Shown here: positions 54,572 to 63,748 of the stretch, one piece after another
Position numbering within the stretch: the stretch's first letter is position 1
Layout of the letters: every line of letters starts with the position of its first letter
From: Mesotoga sp. Brook.08.105.5.1
Lineage (GTDB): Bacteria; Thermotogota; Thermotogae; Petrotogales; Kosmotogaceae
Assembly: GCF_002752635.1 (NCBI RefSeq)
Contig: NZ_AYTW01000011.1
Coordinates: 44,735-108,734 of the forward strand
Direction of reading: 5' to 3'
Length of the DNA stretch: 64,000 nt
Position numbers and translations under genes: made by a program
Notes under the pieces: generated by a model
Databases searched by the model: none
The model's input: only the letters and a program-made list of their open reading frames with translations
What the model was told of the DNA's origin: nothing

Positions 54572-55136
54572 TGGGCTCCGGAAAGCCTCATATAAGAGAT
54601 TTTCAAGAAAACCTTCAACTTGTAAGGTTCAACGCCGTGTACAGAATTGACTTGTTTTCATGCGGGATCGGAGAATACGATACTTTTTTTACTGAGTTTG
54701 CGCAAGACTATGAAAACAGGATGATTAGTGCAACTCACTTACTCGTGAACAGGAGCAATGCGGACATAGTTGCTTACATGACATTATCGATGGCTTCCAT
54801 AACCATATCTGAAGATGAAAGAGAGGACGCTGATATTGGGATATCTTGTTTAACTCCATACCATCAATGAAAATCGGCAAGCTTGCTGTCTCGTTAGATT
54901 ATAGGAAGAAATACTCGGGAATAGGTTCTCTGATGATTCAGATTGCAAGAGGTATTGCAAATGATGCTATCACCGACGGAGTTGCAACACGATTCATTGT
55001 AATTGACGCCGATGTTGGAAACGACCCTGAACTGGTCACTTTCTATTCCAAAAACGGGTTCAAGAGGAATGAAAGATACTCAGCCAAGAAAAACAAACGA
55101 ACTCTGAGCATGCGGCTTGATATTCTTCTAGATTGA
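54571..55136 (+). pseudogene. GNAT acetyltransferase, frameshifted
   Basis: N-terminal part (54571-54870) carries PHIRDFQENLQLVRF, IGEYDTFFTEFAQDYENRM and ATHLLVNRSNADIVAYMTL, the usual opening of TacT-like GNAT proteins. The second half continues in another frame (from about 54836) with KIGKLAVSLDYRKKYSGIGSLM, the acetyl-CoA-binding loop, and FYSKNGFKRNERYSAK. The junction lies near 54830-54850 and is consistent with a one-base indel. Together they would make a ~185-aa enzyme, likely a toxin that acetylates aminoacyl-tRNA. As given, it is disrupted. Confidence 0.85.
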
Positions 55137-55199
55137 AAGCCTCATAGTCATCATTTTGTTCTCCTTTCATCTTGTCGCTAGTAAAGAGAGTTTCTTTGC

Positions 55200-56695
55200 T
55201 CTTACTACACCCGATCTTCTTAACCCGTTCTTTCTAACCCACCCCAATAACCCGAATTTCTTAACCCGTAATTACCAAGCCGCTTTTTCTCGATCTCGCC
55301 TTCCGGATAACAAACAACCGATAACGGCCAACGGTCTTTCGAAGCGAAGCTTCATTTCAAACTCAAAGCGTCTTCTCGCTCAAAGATCCGCTGCACGCTT
55401 AAGAACAAGGACCCGCTGGTCGCTGGAAGAACCGCTTGTAAAAAAACGCTGATCGCTGTACGCTGGAGAGCGCTGCGCGCTTAAAATCAAGAACCCGCTG
55501 TACGCTTTAAAACATGGTTTGGCGTTGACCGTTCAAGATCATGAACCCGTTCACTGATAAGACCGTCGAGAAAGAGCACTGTCGAGACGTTCGCTGCGCT
55601 CACGAGAAGACGAGAACTCTCTCCTCTGTCTCTTTCTCTCTCTTCAACTCGTACCTTCCCGCTCTTACTAACCAAGAACAAAGCTCCTAGCTCCGGAACG
55701 AGGAACTTGGGCGCAACGCGCCGGAACCGATCTTCCGATACTATCGGAGAACGGTGAACCGATAACGGACAACCATTTTCTTATTCAACTCGCAACTTGT
55801 CACTTGCAACTGTTTCAAAGATCGAGATCCTGGCCTGAACATTGCCAGGATGACGTGAAGCAAGGAAAGACAGTCATCCCGTGATGCACCTGCACGGGAT
55901 CTGCTCTTCCTAACCAAGTCTCGATAACCCGCTTGTATCAACCCGATCTTTCTAACGCGCACTATGTAACCCGTTCCTAAACTAGGCTCTTCCGCCCGGC
56001 GCAGCCGGTACTGGCCTTTGCTCTTACTACACCCGATCTTCATAACCCGCTCTTTCAAACCCGAAGTGCTTAACCCGTACCTAATAACCCACTCTCTATT
56101 CTCCTGTCTGAGAACCGACAACGACCACCTGATTTTGGTCTTCCAGCGTTCAGCGCTCAGCGAAAAGCGGGCTTTGTCGCCTCCTTCGAAGCACCATCAC
56201 TTCCGCCGATGTTCTTCGGCGCATCACGTCCCTCCGAAGGTGGCATCACGTCCCTCCGAAGGTGGCATCACTTCCCGACGAAGTCGGCCTTGCGTCTCAT
56301 TTGACCAATGACTGGTTCTTCTCTCTCTCTCTCTTCTCTCGTGAGCGTAGCGAACCACTCCACAACGCTCTTTCTCAATGGTCTTTGTTTGCCCGCATAG
56401 CGTAACTGGCCATAGCGAAGCAAAGACTGGCCACCGAAGGTCACTGGCTCCTGAAAATCCGTTGTACGCATAAGAACAAGGACCCGCTGATCGCTGCTAA
56501 AGACAACGTTGAACCAACAAAAGCTTCCCCGCGAAGCGGGCCTTGCGACCTGGCGTGGTCTTCGCCAGCCTTGCGTCTTTCAACTGCTGCTATGCTCTTC
56601 TCGGAGAACGGAGAACCGTTGACGGCCAACGGCGCTTTTCAGCGCATCACTTCCCGACGAAGTCGGCCTCGCCTCTCGCATTTATCTCTTCCTAA
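55200..56695. repeat. Repeat island 9 (1.5 kb)
   Basis: Short AACCCG array (55205-55285), GCTGNNCGCT words, long composite (55610-55890) with two palindromes, a second AACCCG array (55920-56095) almost identical to 33490-33690, and reverse hairpin units (56170-56300, 56525-56690). No gene. It ends within about 10 bases of the helicase stop. Confidence 0.85.
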
Positions 56696-56702
56696 CTTGA
56701 TC

Positions 56703-58976
56703 TCACAGGACATCGATGAATTCTTTATATCCCAGAGCTTTATAGCCCTTCTTGCGGTTTTCAAACATCTTCTTCAGCATAGGGACATTCTCATCTACGT
56801 AGTCGTATATTCTGACCTCATGTTTCCCGAAGTTTTCTCTGTGCAGTCTTCCTGCATATTGCTGAAGAACACCCTTCCAGGAAATCGGAAAGGTGAGGAA
56901 GAGAGTGTCAAGTCTTGGGTCATCGAATCCCTCCCCTAGATATCTTCCTGTTGAAAGCAGCGCGAGACCGTTGTCAGCGTTTCTGAAACTGTTGAGATTC
57001 TCGCTCTGTATCTTCTTTGACTGCTTCCCGTGTAAGAGAAAGATTTTGTTCTCCAAACCACCCAGCATCTCGTAAAGAGTCTCGATATGAAGAACCCTCT
57101 CAGAGAAGACTAGGCAATACCTTCCTGCTTCTATGGCCTTCCTAATGTCGTTGCATATTAGGACATTTCTATCCCTATCGGTTTCGATCGCTTTGTAGAT
57201 CTCTTTGGGTTTGGAATCTGGTTGTGTTTCAAGACCGGTCTGCCTAGGCACATACGTTCGTTCGAAGAAGAACTTCCCCTTTCTAGTTATCCTGTGCCTG
57301 ATAGGGCCGCACTGCATGAACATTATTGGGTCGTGACCATCTCTTCTCTTTGGCGAGGCCGTCAGACCTGTCACATACTGCGCCGGAATGCTCCTGATAA
57401 CTCTTTCAAGTGTGAAGGCGGGAATGTGCTGGCATTCATCGACGATAACATGCCCATAATCCGGAAGATTCTTCAGAGAATCCTCATTTCGGCTAAGTGT
57501 CTGTATTAGAGCAATGTCAAGAATCCCCTTTGCCGTATTCTTTCCTTGACCAATCTGTCCTATCTCATCAGGAGCGACCTGCAGGAACTCTTGCACGCTT
57601 TCCTCCCACTGTCTCAGAAGCTCTCTTCGATGAACGAGAATGAGTGTGTTTCTCTTTCGCTGCGCGATCAAGTTCAAGGCGATTACGGTCTTTCCCGAAC
57701 CCGTAGGAGCGCAGAGAATCCCGAAGTCATGCTCCAACATCTCACTGACAGCCATATCCTGTTCCTTTGTCAGATTCCCGCAGAAGGCGACATTGACATG
57801 ACTTCCGCTGCAGCGTTTATCTTCAAGCTTCACATCGATTCCGTTGCTTTTCAGAAGGTCAATTGAATCGTCCAGACAGCCTCTCGGCAAGAGAAAGTCG
57901 ATCTCATCTTCTTCTGCGCAGTTGATTCGTCTTGGTTTGTTGTAAGTGGGAAGCCTCATAGCCTGAGCCCTGAAAAACTCAGGATTGTCGAATGTGGCAA
58001 GCTTCAGCAACTCACCCATAATCGAGGGCGGCAAAGAATCCTTCTCAATCCTTATAACGCTGTCAAGCTTTAGAGTGACCTCTTCAGGGATCGGCTTAGT
58101 ATTTGCAACGGTCACAGAAAATCTGTTCCCGTCACTGTCATCAGAAATGTCTCGCAGAATACGCGCAACTTCCTTGTGGCTGATGCGTTTTATAGATGAG
58201 AGAAAGGCCCATTGATCATCATAGGGTTCGAAATCTTTATCCAGGAAAACTGTGTTTTCAGCTTTGCGCAACATTCCCTGCAGAGGGAGAGCGATCAGAT
58301 TACCCAGTCCGCCCTTTGGCATAGTATCCTGGTTCGGAAAGAACCTGTCATAAGAGCTCAATGAGAGCCTCGGTCGATGTTCCAGGACCTTCGCGAGCAA
58401 AGAAAAGCCCATCTTTCTAGCGAGCGATGCCCTAATCGGCTCGCTAAAGAAGAACCAGAGATGACAACCCTTACCGGATCTCGATCTCTCCAAATACACC
58501 GGAACGGAAAAAGCCGCACATGCGTTCATGAAGGCACGTGCATCATCCATCCAGCTTTCTCCATCTAGATCGGCGGCAAAGAACCTGCACGTTTCGTCTT
58601 CAATGAGCGGATAAATACCTATCGAGATCTTTCCTGAAAGATGATTGTAGATCACCCGATCAGTAAGCGGCGCGAATTCTCTCGAATAGCACTGAGTGCA
58701 CTTGATCTGAGGTTTCCTGCAAATGCCCTTCTTCCAGATGTTCTTGCAAACTGGCTGGTACCCGGAAGAACCATCTGCTCCTTCCCATCGAAGTGCATAC
58801 AAATCCTGCCTGCCAAAGAAAAGAGATCTGTAGAGGGCAATCTTCTCATCAGGCGATGAATAGTGTGATACCTTCGAACTGCCGCTTGTTTGCGCTTCCG
58901 TGTTCTGTCTCAAACATTCATTAACGGCTTCAAGCTCCTCTATTCGTTTTTTCAGTCTCTGGAGATCATTGTCCAT
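56703..58976 (-). CDS. TOTE-type archaeo-eukaryotic primase-helicase fusion
   Basis: A 757-aa protein. After a coiled coil (1-30) a zinc-like knuckle (C77, C86, C93, C96) precedes an AEP primase domain: catalytic D136-x-D138 in FFAADLDGE, SGKGCHLWF (S167-H172), and GGLGNLIALPLQG (~222-234). A superfamily-2 helicase follows: Walker A APTGSGKT (423-430), DECQ (513-516), TGLTASPKRRDG (~537-547) and the arginine-finger QYAGRLHR (706-713). This architecture belongs to the AEP proteins of TOTE conflict systems, linked to mobile DNA and biological conflict. All motifs appear intact. ATG start; the gene has repeats on its downstream side and is solitary. Confidence 0.9.
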   Translation of the reverse strand: MDNDLQRLKKRIEELEAVNECLRQNTEAQTSGSSKVSHYSSPDEKIALYRSLFFGRQDLYALRWEGADGSSGYQPVCKNIWKKGICRKPQIKCTQCYSREFAPLTDRVIYNHLSGKISIGIYPLIEDETCRFFAADLDGESWMDDARAFMNACAAFSVPVYLERSRSGKGCHLWFFFSEPIRASLARKMGFSLLAKVLEHRPRLSLSSYDRFFPNQDTMPKGGLGNLIALPLQGMLRKAENTVFLDKDFEPYDDQWAFLSSIKRISHKEVARILRDISDDSDGNRFSVTVANTKPIPEEVTLKLDSVIRIEKDSLPPSIMGELLKLATFDNPEFFRAQAMRLPTYNKPRRINCAEEDEIDFLLPRGCLDDSIDLLKSNGIDVKLEDKRCSGSHVNVAFCGNLTKEQDMAVSEMLEHDFGILCAPTGSGKTVIALNLIAQRKRNTLILVHRRELLRQWEESVQEFLQVAPDEIGQIGQGKNTAKGILDIALIQTLSRNEDSLKNLPDYGHVIVDECQHIPAFTLERVIRSIPAQYVTGLTASPKRRDGHDPIMFMQCGPIRHRITRKGKFFFERTYVPRQTGLETQPDSKPKEIYKAIETDRDRNVLICNDIRKAIEAGRYCLVFSERVLHIETLYEMLGGLENKIFLLHGKQSKKIQSENLNSFRNADNGLALLSTGRYLGEGFDDPRLDTLFLTFPISWKGVLQQYAGRLHRENFGKHEVRIYDYVDENVPMLKKMFENRKKGYKALGYKEFIDVL

Positions 58977-59285
58977 AAAGCAACTCCCTCATTTATAGTA
59001 TACAAAAGATGACCGAAAAGTGCATTAGCCTACTCGTGTGGTTGTCAGGAATCAACTCCACTGATTGATGATGTTGAAGCAGAGGTTCTTGACGGCTTTT
59101 GTTCTGAATTCCAGTTACTGCATAGCAAATCAGCAACGCTGAGATGTTCCTGAAGAATCAACAACGCTCAGGAATTACTTTACATTTACGATCCAAATAT
59201 ATGAACTGTCTATATTGTGTGTAATTAAGAGTCAAGGAAGCAGAGGAGATGAAGAAAGGTTAGTATCGTTTTTTGAAGATTCATC
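58977..59285. other. Intergenic stretch, nothing recognised
   Basis: About 300 bases upstream of the primase-helicase gene. AT-rich, no open frame, no clear promoter or terminator; the words CAACGCT recur twice but no repeat module is clear. Confidence 0.4.
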
Positions 59286-59289
59286 CGTT

Positions 59290-60120
59290 TCCATTGAGGA
59301 GGATTTCTGCGGTACGCTTTGAAGAGATCAGTCCTCCGTCATCAGTCCAAGAACAAGGACCTGTTCACCGCTAAGACCATTCGATCGAGAAAGAGCAATG
59401 TCGAGACGTTCGCTTCGCTCACGAGAAGACGAGAATCAGAACCCTTCGACCCGTCATCCCGTAGAGCCCGCCCCAGAATCCACTCACTTTGTCATCCCGC
59501 AGTGCTCCTGTGCGGGATCTCCCTCAAAGAACCGCTGTACGCTTAAAAGCGGTGAACCCGCTGAGCGCTGGTAAGACCCGCTTGCAAAAAAACGCTGATC
59601 GCTGTGGAGAACCGTCCTTCGTGACTCGTCCCAGATATGGACCCGTCCTTCGCTGAGACCCAAGCCCAGATCCTGAACAGGAGCACTTCAGGATGACGTG
59701 AAGGACTGTCATCCCGATATGAAACTGATCGGGATCTCGAATGTAAGAGCCGCTGTACGCTGGAAGAGCGGTCCTCCGTCAGCCGTCCAAGAACAAGTAT
59801 CCGTTCACCGATAATACCGTCGAGAAAGAGCAATGTCGAGACGTTCGCTTCGCTCACGAGAAGACGAGAACTCTCTCCTCTGTCTCTTTCTTTCTCTTCA
59901 GCTCGTACCTTCCCGCTCTTACTAACCAAGAAGAAAGCTCCTAGCTCCGGAACGAGGAACTTGGGCGCAACGCGCCGGAACCGATCTTCCGATACTATCG
60001 GAGAACGGCGAACCGATAACGGATAACCTTCCTTATTCAACTTGCAACTGTTTCAAAGATCGATATTCTGACCAGGAACTTCGAGAATGACGGAAAGTAA
60101 GAAAAGACTGGATCTTGTCT
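59290..60120. repeat. Repeat island 10
   Basis: GAAAGAGCAATGTCGAGACG modules (twice), palindromes (near 59493, 59670 and 59708), the composite AACGCTGATCGCTGTGGAGA, and the long composite (59870-60090). No hairpin-unit array. No gene; the long minus-strand frame through it translates repeats shared with other islands. Confidence 0.85.
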
Positions 60121-60307
60121 CTTCTGTCGTTTCGAAGCGGAACTCTAAAAAGAGCGCTTTCTAGGTAGGTCTTGTCGGATAGACATCAAACAGAAGAGAG
60201 GCAACGACTAGTTCCTTGCCTCTGGATTTTTGGTCGTGCAACCTAAGAGCGGAAGACTAATCATGTTTCATTTGATGCTTGCAAGTGTCAATGGAATGCC
60301 AGTAATA

Positions 60308-60316
60308 TGCTAGAAT
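60308..60316 (+). promoter_or_regulatory. Extended -10 promoter of the AbiE pair
   Basis: TGCTAGAAT, an extended -10 without a good -35, 16 bases before the AbiEi start. Confidence 0.5.
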
Positions 60317-60332
60317 TAAAACACTGTAGGTG

Positions 60333-61112
60333 ATGAACGTGAAATACTACGAGCAACTTGCAAGGTTGGGGGTTTTCACAAAGAGCGACGTGGAAAAACT
60401 TGTCGGAAAAAGCGAGACAGCTGATTCTCTACTGCAAAACTACAAGAAGCGTGGCTTAATTGAGCAGGTGAAGCGAAACCTATATGTGACAAGAAGCCTA
60501 GAGACCGGGCAGGCGATAGCTGGCCGATATAGAATCGCATCGAAGATCAAGCCACAATCTTATATTACGCATCACTCTGCTTATGAGTACTACGGATATG
60601 CCAACCAAGTCTATTATGAGGTATATGTGAGCGCAAAGACGAAGTTCTCTGAGTTTACCTTTGATGATGTGAGATATCGTTTTATATCCCCACGAATACT
60701 TGATGGAGTTGTCATGAATCCAGATGGTGTGAGAACAACAGACATGGAGAGGACCACACTTGACAGCATCAATGACTTTGAGAGGATAGGAGGTCTTGAA
60801 GAACTGCTTCGCTGCTTGGACGCTGTTCCCTCACTCAGTGAAAGCAAATTGGTATCTTATCTTGGTCAATATAGCAAGAGATTTCTTTATCAAAAGACTG
60901 GATACATACTGGGGCATTTTCAGAGCAAATTTCGCCTATCTGAAGGGTTCTTCGAGCTATGTGAACTGGCGAATGGCAAGAGTGTCAGGTACTTCTATAA
61001 CGCAATACGCTTTGAATCACCAACTTACGATTCCAGATGGAACCTCTTCGTTCCGGAAGATCTCATGGCGATAATCTCGAAAGGAGTAAGAGACACAGGT
61101 GAAATACGATAA
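60333..61112 (+). CDS. AbiEi-like type IV antitoxin
   Basis: A 259-aa protein of the AbiEi/AbiGi antitoxin family: an N-terminal winged helix (LGVFTKSDVEKLVG, followed by KKRGLIEQVKRNLYVT) for autorepression and a C-terminal domain with YITHHSAYEYYG, FISPRILDG and TTDMERTTLDSINDFERIGG, which is the typical family block. Overlaps the toxin gene by 14 bases. Appears complete, although its toxin is truncated. ATG chosen after AGGTG; GTG at 60339 is possible. Confidence 0.88.
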   Translation: MNVKYYEQLARLGVFTKSDVEKLVGKSETADSLLQNYKKRGLIEQVKRNLYVTRSLETGQAIAGRYRIASKIKPQSYITHHSAYEYYGYANQVYYEVYVSAKTKFSEFTFDDVRYRFISPRILDGVVMNPDGVRTTDMERTTLDSINDFERIGGLEELLRCLDAVPSLSESKLVSYLGQYSKRFLYQKTGYILGHFQSKFRLSEGFFELCELANGKSVRYFYNAIRFESPTYDSRWNLFVPEDLMAIISKGVRDTGEIR

Positions 61113-61314
61113 ACGAACCATCGGGCAACTCGCGTCAGAATTGGGTTTTGTCCGTGATACATACGAGAAAACACTGAGATTAGTCGAGGTACTTCAATTC
61201 ATAGACTCGGATACCCTTTTATCGGAATCTCTGGCTCTGAAGGGCGGAACGGCAATCAACCTAATGATTACGCAGCTTCCGCGACTATCGGTTGATATTG
61301 ACCTTGACTACTGA
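61099..61314 (+). pseudogene. AbiEii nucleotidyltransferase toxin, truncated
   Basis: Only the first 71 residues of an AbiEii/AbiGii toxin (normally about 250-300 aa). It has the family's N-terminal helix (FVRDTYEKTLRLVEVLQFI) and the nucleotidyltransferase motif LKGGTAINL...LSVDIDLDY, then stops one residue after the catalytic D-x-D pair, where repeat sequence begins. The remaining catalytic and C-terminal parts are gone, so the toxin must be inactive. Confidence 0.88.
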
Positions 61315-61560
61315 AGAAGCCTATCCAGGGATACCATGAGGGGCTGTCATTCTGTAAAGCCTACGCTTATGAGCCTCCCCTGGAATCCACTCACTTAGCC
61401 TGCCCTGGAAATGTTCTGTTCAGGGTCATCCCGTAGTGGTTCTGTACGGGATCTCGCTCTTGCCAAACCGAGACCCCAGACCCGAAACCCGCTCCTCGTA
61501 ATGCTTCTTCTCGTTATCTCGCAATTGCCCGTTCTCATCCTCTCACGAGCGAAGCGAGTT
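61315..61560. repeat. Repeat island 11
   Basis: Follows the truncated AbiEii gene without a gap. Contains CCTGGAATCCACTCACTT twice, the palindrome GTCATCCCGTA...TACGGGATCTC (near 61426-61454), AACCCG-like GACCCGAAACCCGC, and CTCACGAGCGAAGCGAG. Confidence 0.8.
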
Positions 61561-61585
61561 CTCTCTTGTTCTCAGTACCTACCAC

Positions 61586-61615
61586 TTGACTTATGAACAA
61601 TCGAGTTGCTATAAT
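61586..61615 (+). promoter_or_regulatory. Promoter of the winged-helix regulator
   Basis: TTGACT (61586-61591), 18-base spacer, and extended -10 TGCTATAAT (61607-61615). Confidence 0.8.
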
Positions 61616-61647
61616 TCTGTCAGTGAATGAATAATAAAGGAGCGACT

Positions 61648-62295
61648 ATGGATCTTTCCGAGTTTTCATTTTTCAATCCGTCTCCGAATTTCAGAGAGAT
61701 GAGTATTCTGAAGGCCCTGATTGAGAGTTCTTCCGTCTCTCAGGAGAGGCTCGCGCGAATTGCCGGTATCGTTCCCAGTATGGTCAACAAGTATATAAGA
61801 GACTTTGAAGATTCCCGTCTCATTCAGAAAGAGGGCGAAAACCGAAGGAATATGCGATACGTACTGACTGAAGCGGGTAAATTCAGGCTGCAGTATCTGA
61901 CTATTCTTTATCTAAAAGAGGCGGCAAAGCTCTACACGGAATCGAGAGAGATATTTGGAGAGGTTCTCGATACGATCAAAGAGAGTGAACACGAGAGCTT
62001 CTATCTTTACGGCGCCGGGATTATCGGAGGGATTCTTGCGGACGTCCTCAGAACCGAAGGAGTCAAGATAATCGGTTTCATAGACGATTCGCAATCGAAG
62101 CAAAATGGAACATTTCACGATCTTCATGTGTCTTCACCCGAAGAAGTGAAAAGCGATGTTGAAACCGCGGTGATCGTCGCGTCGTTCAGACATGCAAACA
62201 ACATAGTCAAGAACGCAAAAGAAAAGGGAATGAAAAACGTAATGGTATTCACAATATCCAAATTAGGCAAAGTTGAACTAGAAGAGCTTGTGTAA
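61648..62295 (+). CDS. Winged-helix regulator with nucleotide-binding-like domain
   Basis: A 215-aa protein. Residues 10-95 form a MarR/Lrp-like winged helix (LKALIESSSVSQERLARIAG, PSMVNKYIRDFEDSRLI, MRYVLTEAGKF). Residues 115-215 resemble a Rossmann-like nucleotide-binding domain (FYLYGAGIIGGILADVL, GVKIIGFIDDSQ), similar to sugar-nucleotide modifying proteins. Such fusions are found upstream of polysaccharide gene clusters. ATG 61648 behind AAAGGAGCG; an ATG at 61627 lacks a site. Strong promoter just upstream, next gene is the DegT aminotransferase. Confidence 0.82.
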   Translation: MDLSEFSFFNPSPNFREMSILKALIESSSVSQERLARIAGIVPSMVNKYIRDFEDSRLIQKEGENRRNMRYVLTEAGKFRLQYLTILYLKEAAKLYTESREIFGEVLDTIKESEHESFYLYGAGIIGGILADVLRTEGVKIIGFIDDSQSKQNGTFHDLHVSSPEEVKSDVETAVIVASFRHANNIVKNAKEKGMKNVMVFTISKLGKVELEELV

Positions 62296-62467
62296 CGAGA
62301 AAAACCATTTTCGAGAGGGCGAGATGACGAGAGTTACGTTCCTGAGGCAAATTATCGGCACAAATCTTCAATAAGGAGAATGTGATTCTAATCTCCTCGT
62401 CCGTTTGAAATCTCGGCTCCGTCTTCTCCAAGTACAGGCGTCCTCTCGACAGAAACATGGAGGTTCT

Positions 62468-63748
62468 ATGCATATACCACTATTCGATCTGACAAGGCAA
62501 TACAACGAGTTAAGAGAAGAGGTTCTCCAGGAGATAGACGAGGCACTGCTAGGCGGAAGGGTGATTCTGGGTGAAGCTGTAAGAGAGCTGGAACAAAGCG
62601 TAGCCGATCTAATTGGAGCAAAGCATGCGATTGGAGTTGCAAATGGATCAGATGCTCTTCTAATTGCCGTGGCCGCTCTGGGAATAGGCCCAGGAGACTA
62701 TGTGATTACAACTCCCTATACCTTCTTCGCTACAGTCAGCTGCATTACCAGAAACGGCGCTACCCCCCTTTTCACGGATATCGACCCGGTAACTTACAAC
62801 ATCGACCTTGACAAGGTCGAAGAACTGCTCCAAACCCATCCGGAAAGAGAAAAGATCAAAGCGATAATCCCGGTTCATCTCTTCGGTCAGTCTATGAATC
62901 TTGAGAGACTCCAGAACATAAGAGAGATATACGGAGTTAAGATAATCGAAGACTGCGCACAGTCAATTGGCTCGAGATGGAACCATCCAGATGGATCGAC
63001 TATTATGACAGGCTCGATCGGAGATTTGTCGACTTTCTCTTTCTTCCCGACGAAGAACCTGGGTGCCTATGGCGACGGCGGAATGATAACAACAGATGAC
63101 GACGAACTCGCAGCATTCTGCAAAAGTTACAGAGTCCACGGCTCACCCGTGAAATATGTTCACAAAATGATAGGCATAAACTCTAGACTTGACGAACTCC
63201 AGGCAATAGTTCTGAATATAAAACTTAAACACCTGGAAGAATACGAAAGAAGAAGAATTGAAATAGCCGAGAAGTATCAAGCCGAGATGATAAAGAACGG
63301 CTTGAACGTTGTATGTTGTAGGTTGTCGGTTGTGGGTAAAGATAAGTCTCTTTCGAACAACGCACAACCCACAACCCACAACGATGTCGTAATTCACTGC
63401 CCCTCTGTTCCTTATTCGGCGGACGGTGAACAGGCGACGGCTAACGATTATCGCTTCTCTCACGTCTTCCATCAGTACGTGGTGAGATTAGAAGGCTTCA
63501 GCAGAGAAGAGAGAGACAGACTGAGAGATTATCTCGCCAGTAACGGTATCGGCACATCGATCTACTATCCCATGGGCCTTCACCAGCAGAAGTGCTTTGA
63601 GTACCTCGGTTATAGGACGGGGGGATTTCCCGTGACCGAGAAGGCCTGTGAAGAGACACTTGCCCTGCCGATATTCCCTGAAATGAGAGATGAAGAAATC
63701 AAATACGTGGTCGAAAGAATTGCTGAATTTGTCTCGAACGAGAGATAA
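62468..63748 (+). CDS. DegT/DnrJ/EryC1 sugar aminotransferase with internal repeat insertion
   Basis: PLP-dependent aminotransferase of 426 aa for nucleotide-sugar amination. Motifs: IPLFDLTRQYNEL at the start, GVANGSDALLIAVAALGIGPG, EDCAQSIGS, and FSFFPTKNLGAYGDGG with the PLP Lys (~196). Between IKNGLNV and HVFHQYVVR about 40 residues are not expected for the family and come from a 63301-63440 segment carrying a 16-bp inverted repeat, kept in frame. ATG 62468 behind TGGAGG. Likely in an operon with the regulator upstream; the product sugar is unknown. Confidence 0.9.
   Translation: MHIPLFDLTRQYNELREEVLQEIDEALLGGRVILGEAVRELEQSVADLIGAKHAIGVANGSDALLIAVAALGIGPGDYVITTPYTFFATVSCITRNGATPLFTDIDPVTYNIDLDKVEELLQTHPEREKIKAIIPVHLFGQSMNLERLQNIREIYGVKIIEDCAQSIGSRWNHPDGSTIMTGSIGDLSTFSFFPTKNLGAYGDGGMITTDDDELAAFCKSYRVHGSPVKYVHKMIGINSRLDELQAIVLNIKLKHLEEYERRRIEIAEKYQAEMIKNGLNVVCCRLSVVGKDKSLSNNAQPTTHNDVVIHCPSVPYSADGEQATANDYRFSHVFHQYVVRLEGFSREERDRLRDYLASNGIGTSIYYPMGLHQQKCFEYLGYRTGGFPVTEKACEETLALPIFPEMRDEEIKYVVERIAEFVSNER
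63322..63382 (+). repeat. Inverted repeat inside the aminotransferase coding sequence
   Basis: GTTGTCGGTTGTGGGT (63322-63337) and ACCCACAACCCACAAC (63367-63382) are complementary at 15 of 16 positions, enclosing 29 bases. It is followed by GGCGGACGGTGAACAGGCGA, which resembles the ACGGTGAACCG words of the repeat islands. Confidence 0.85.

Noticed and set aside
59543..60040. 165-codon frame on the minus strand
   Set aside because: It runs through repeat modules shared with 22.9-23.4 and 55.6 kb; identical peptide strings there show it is not a gene.
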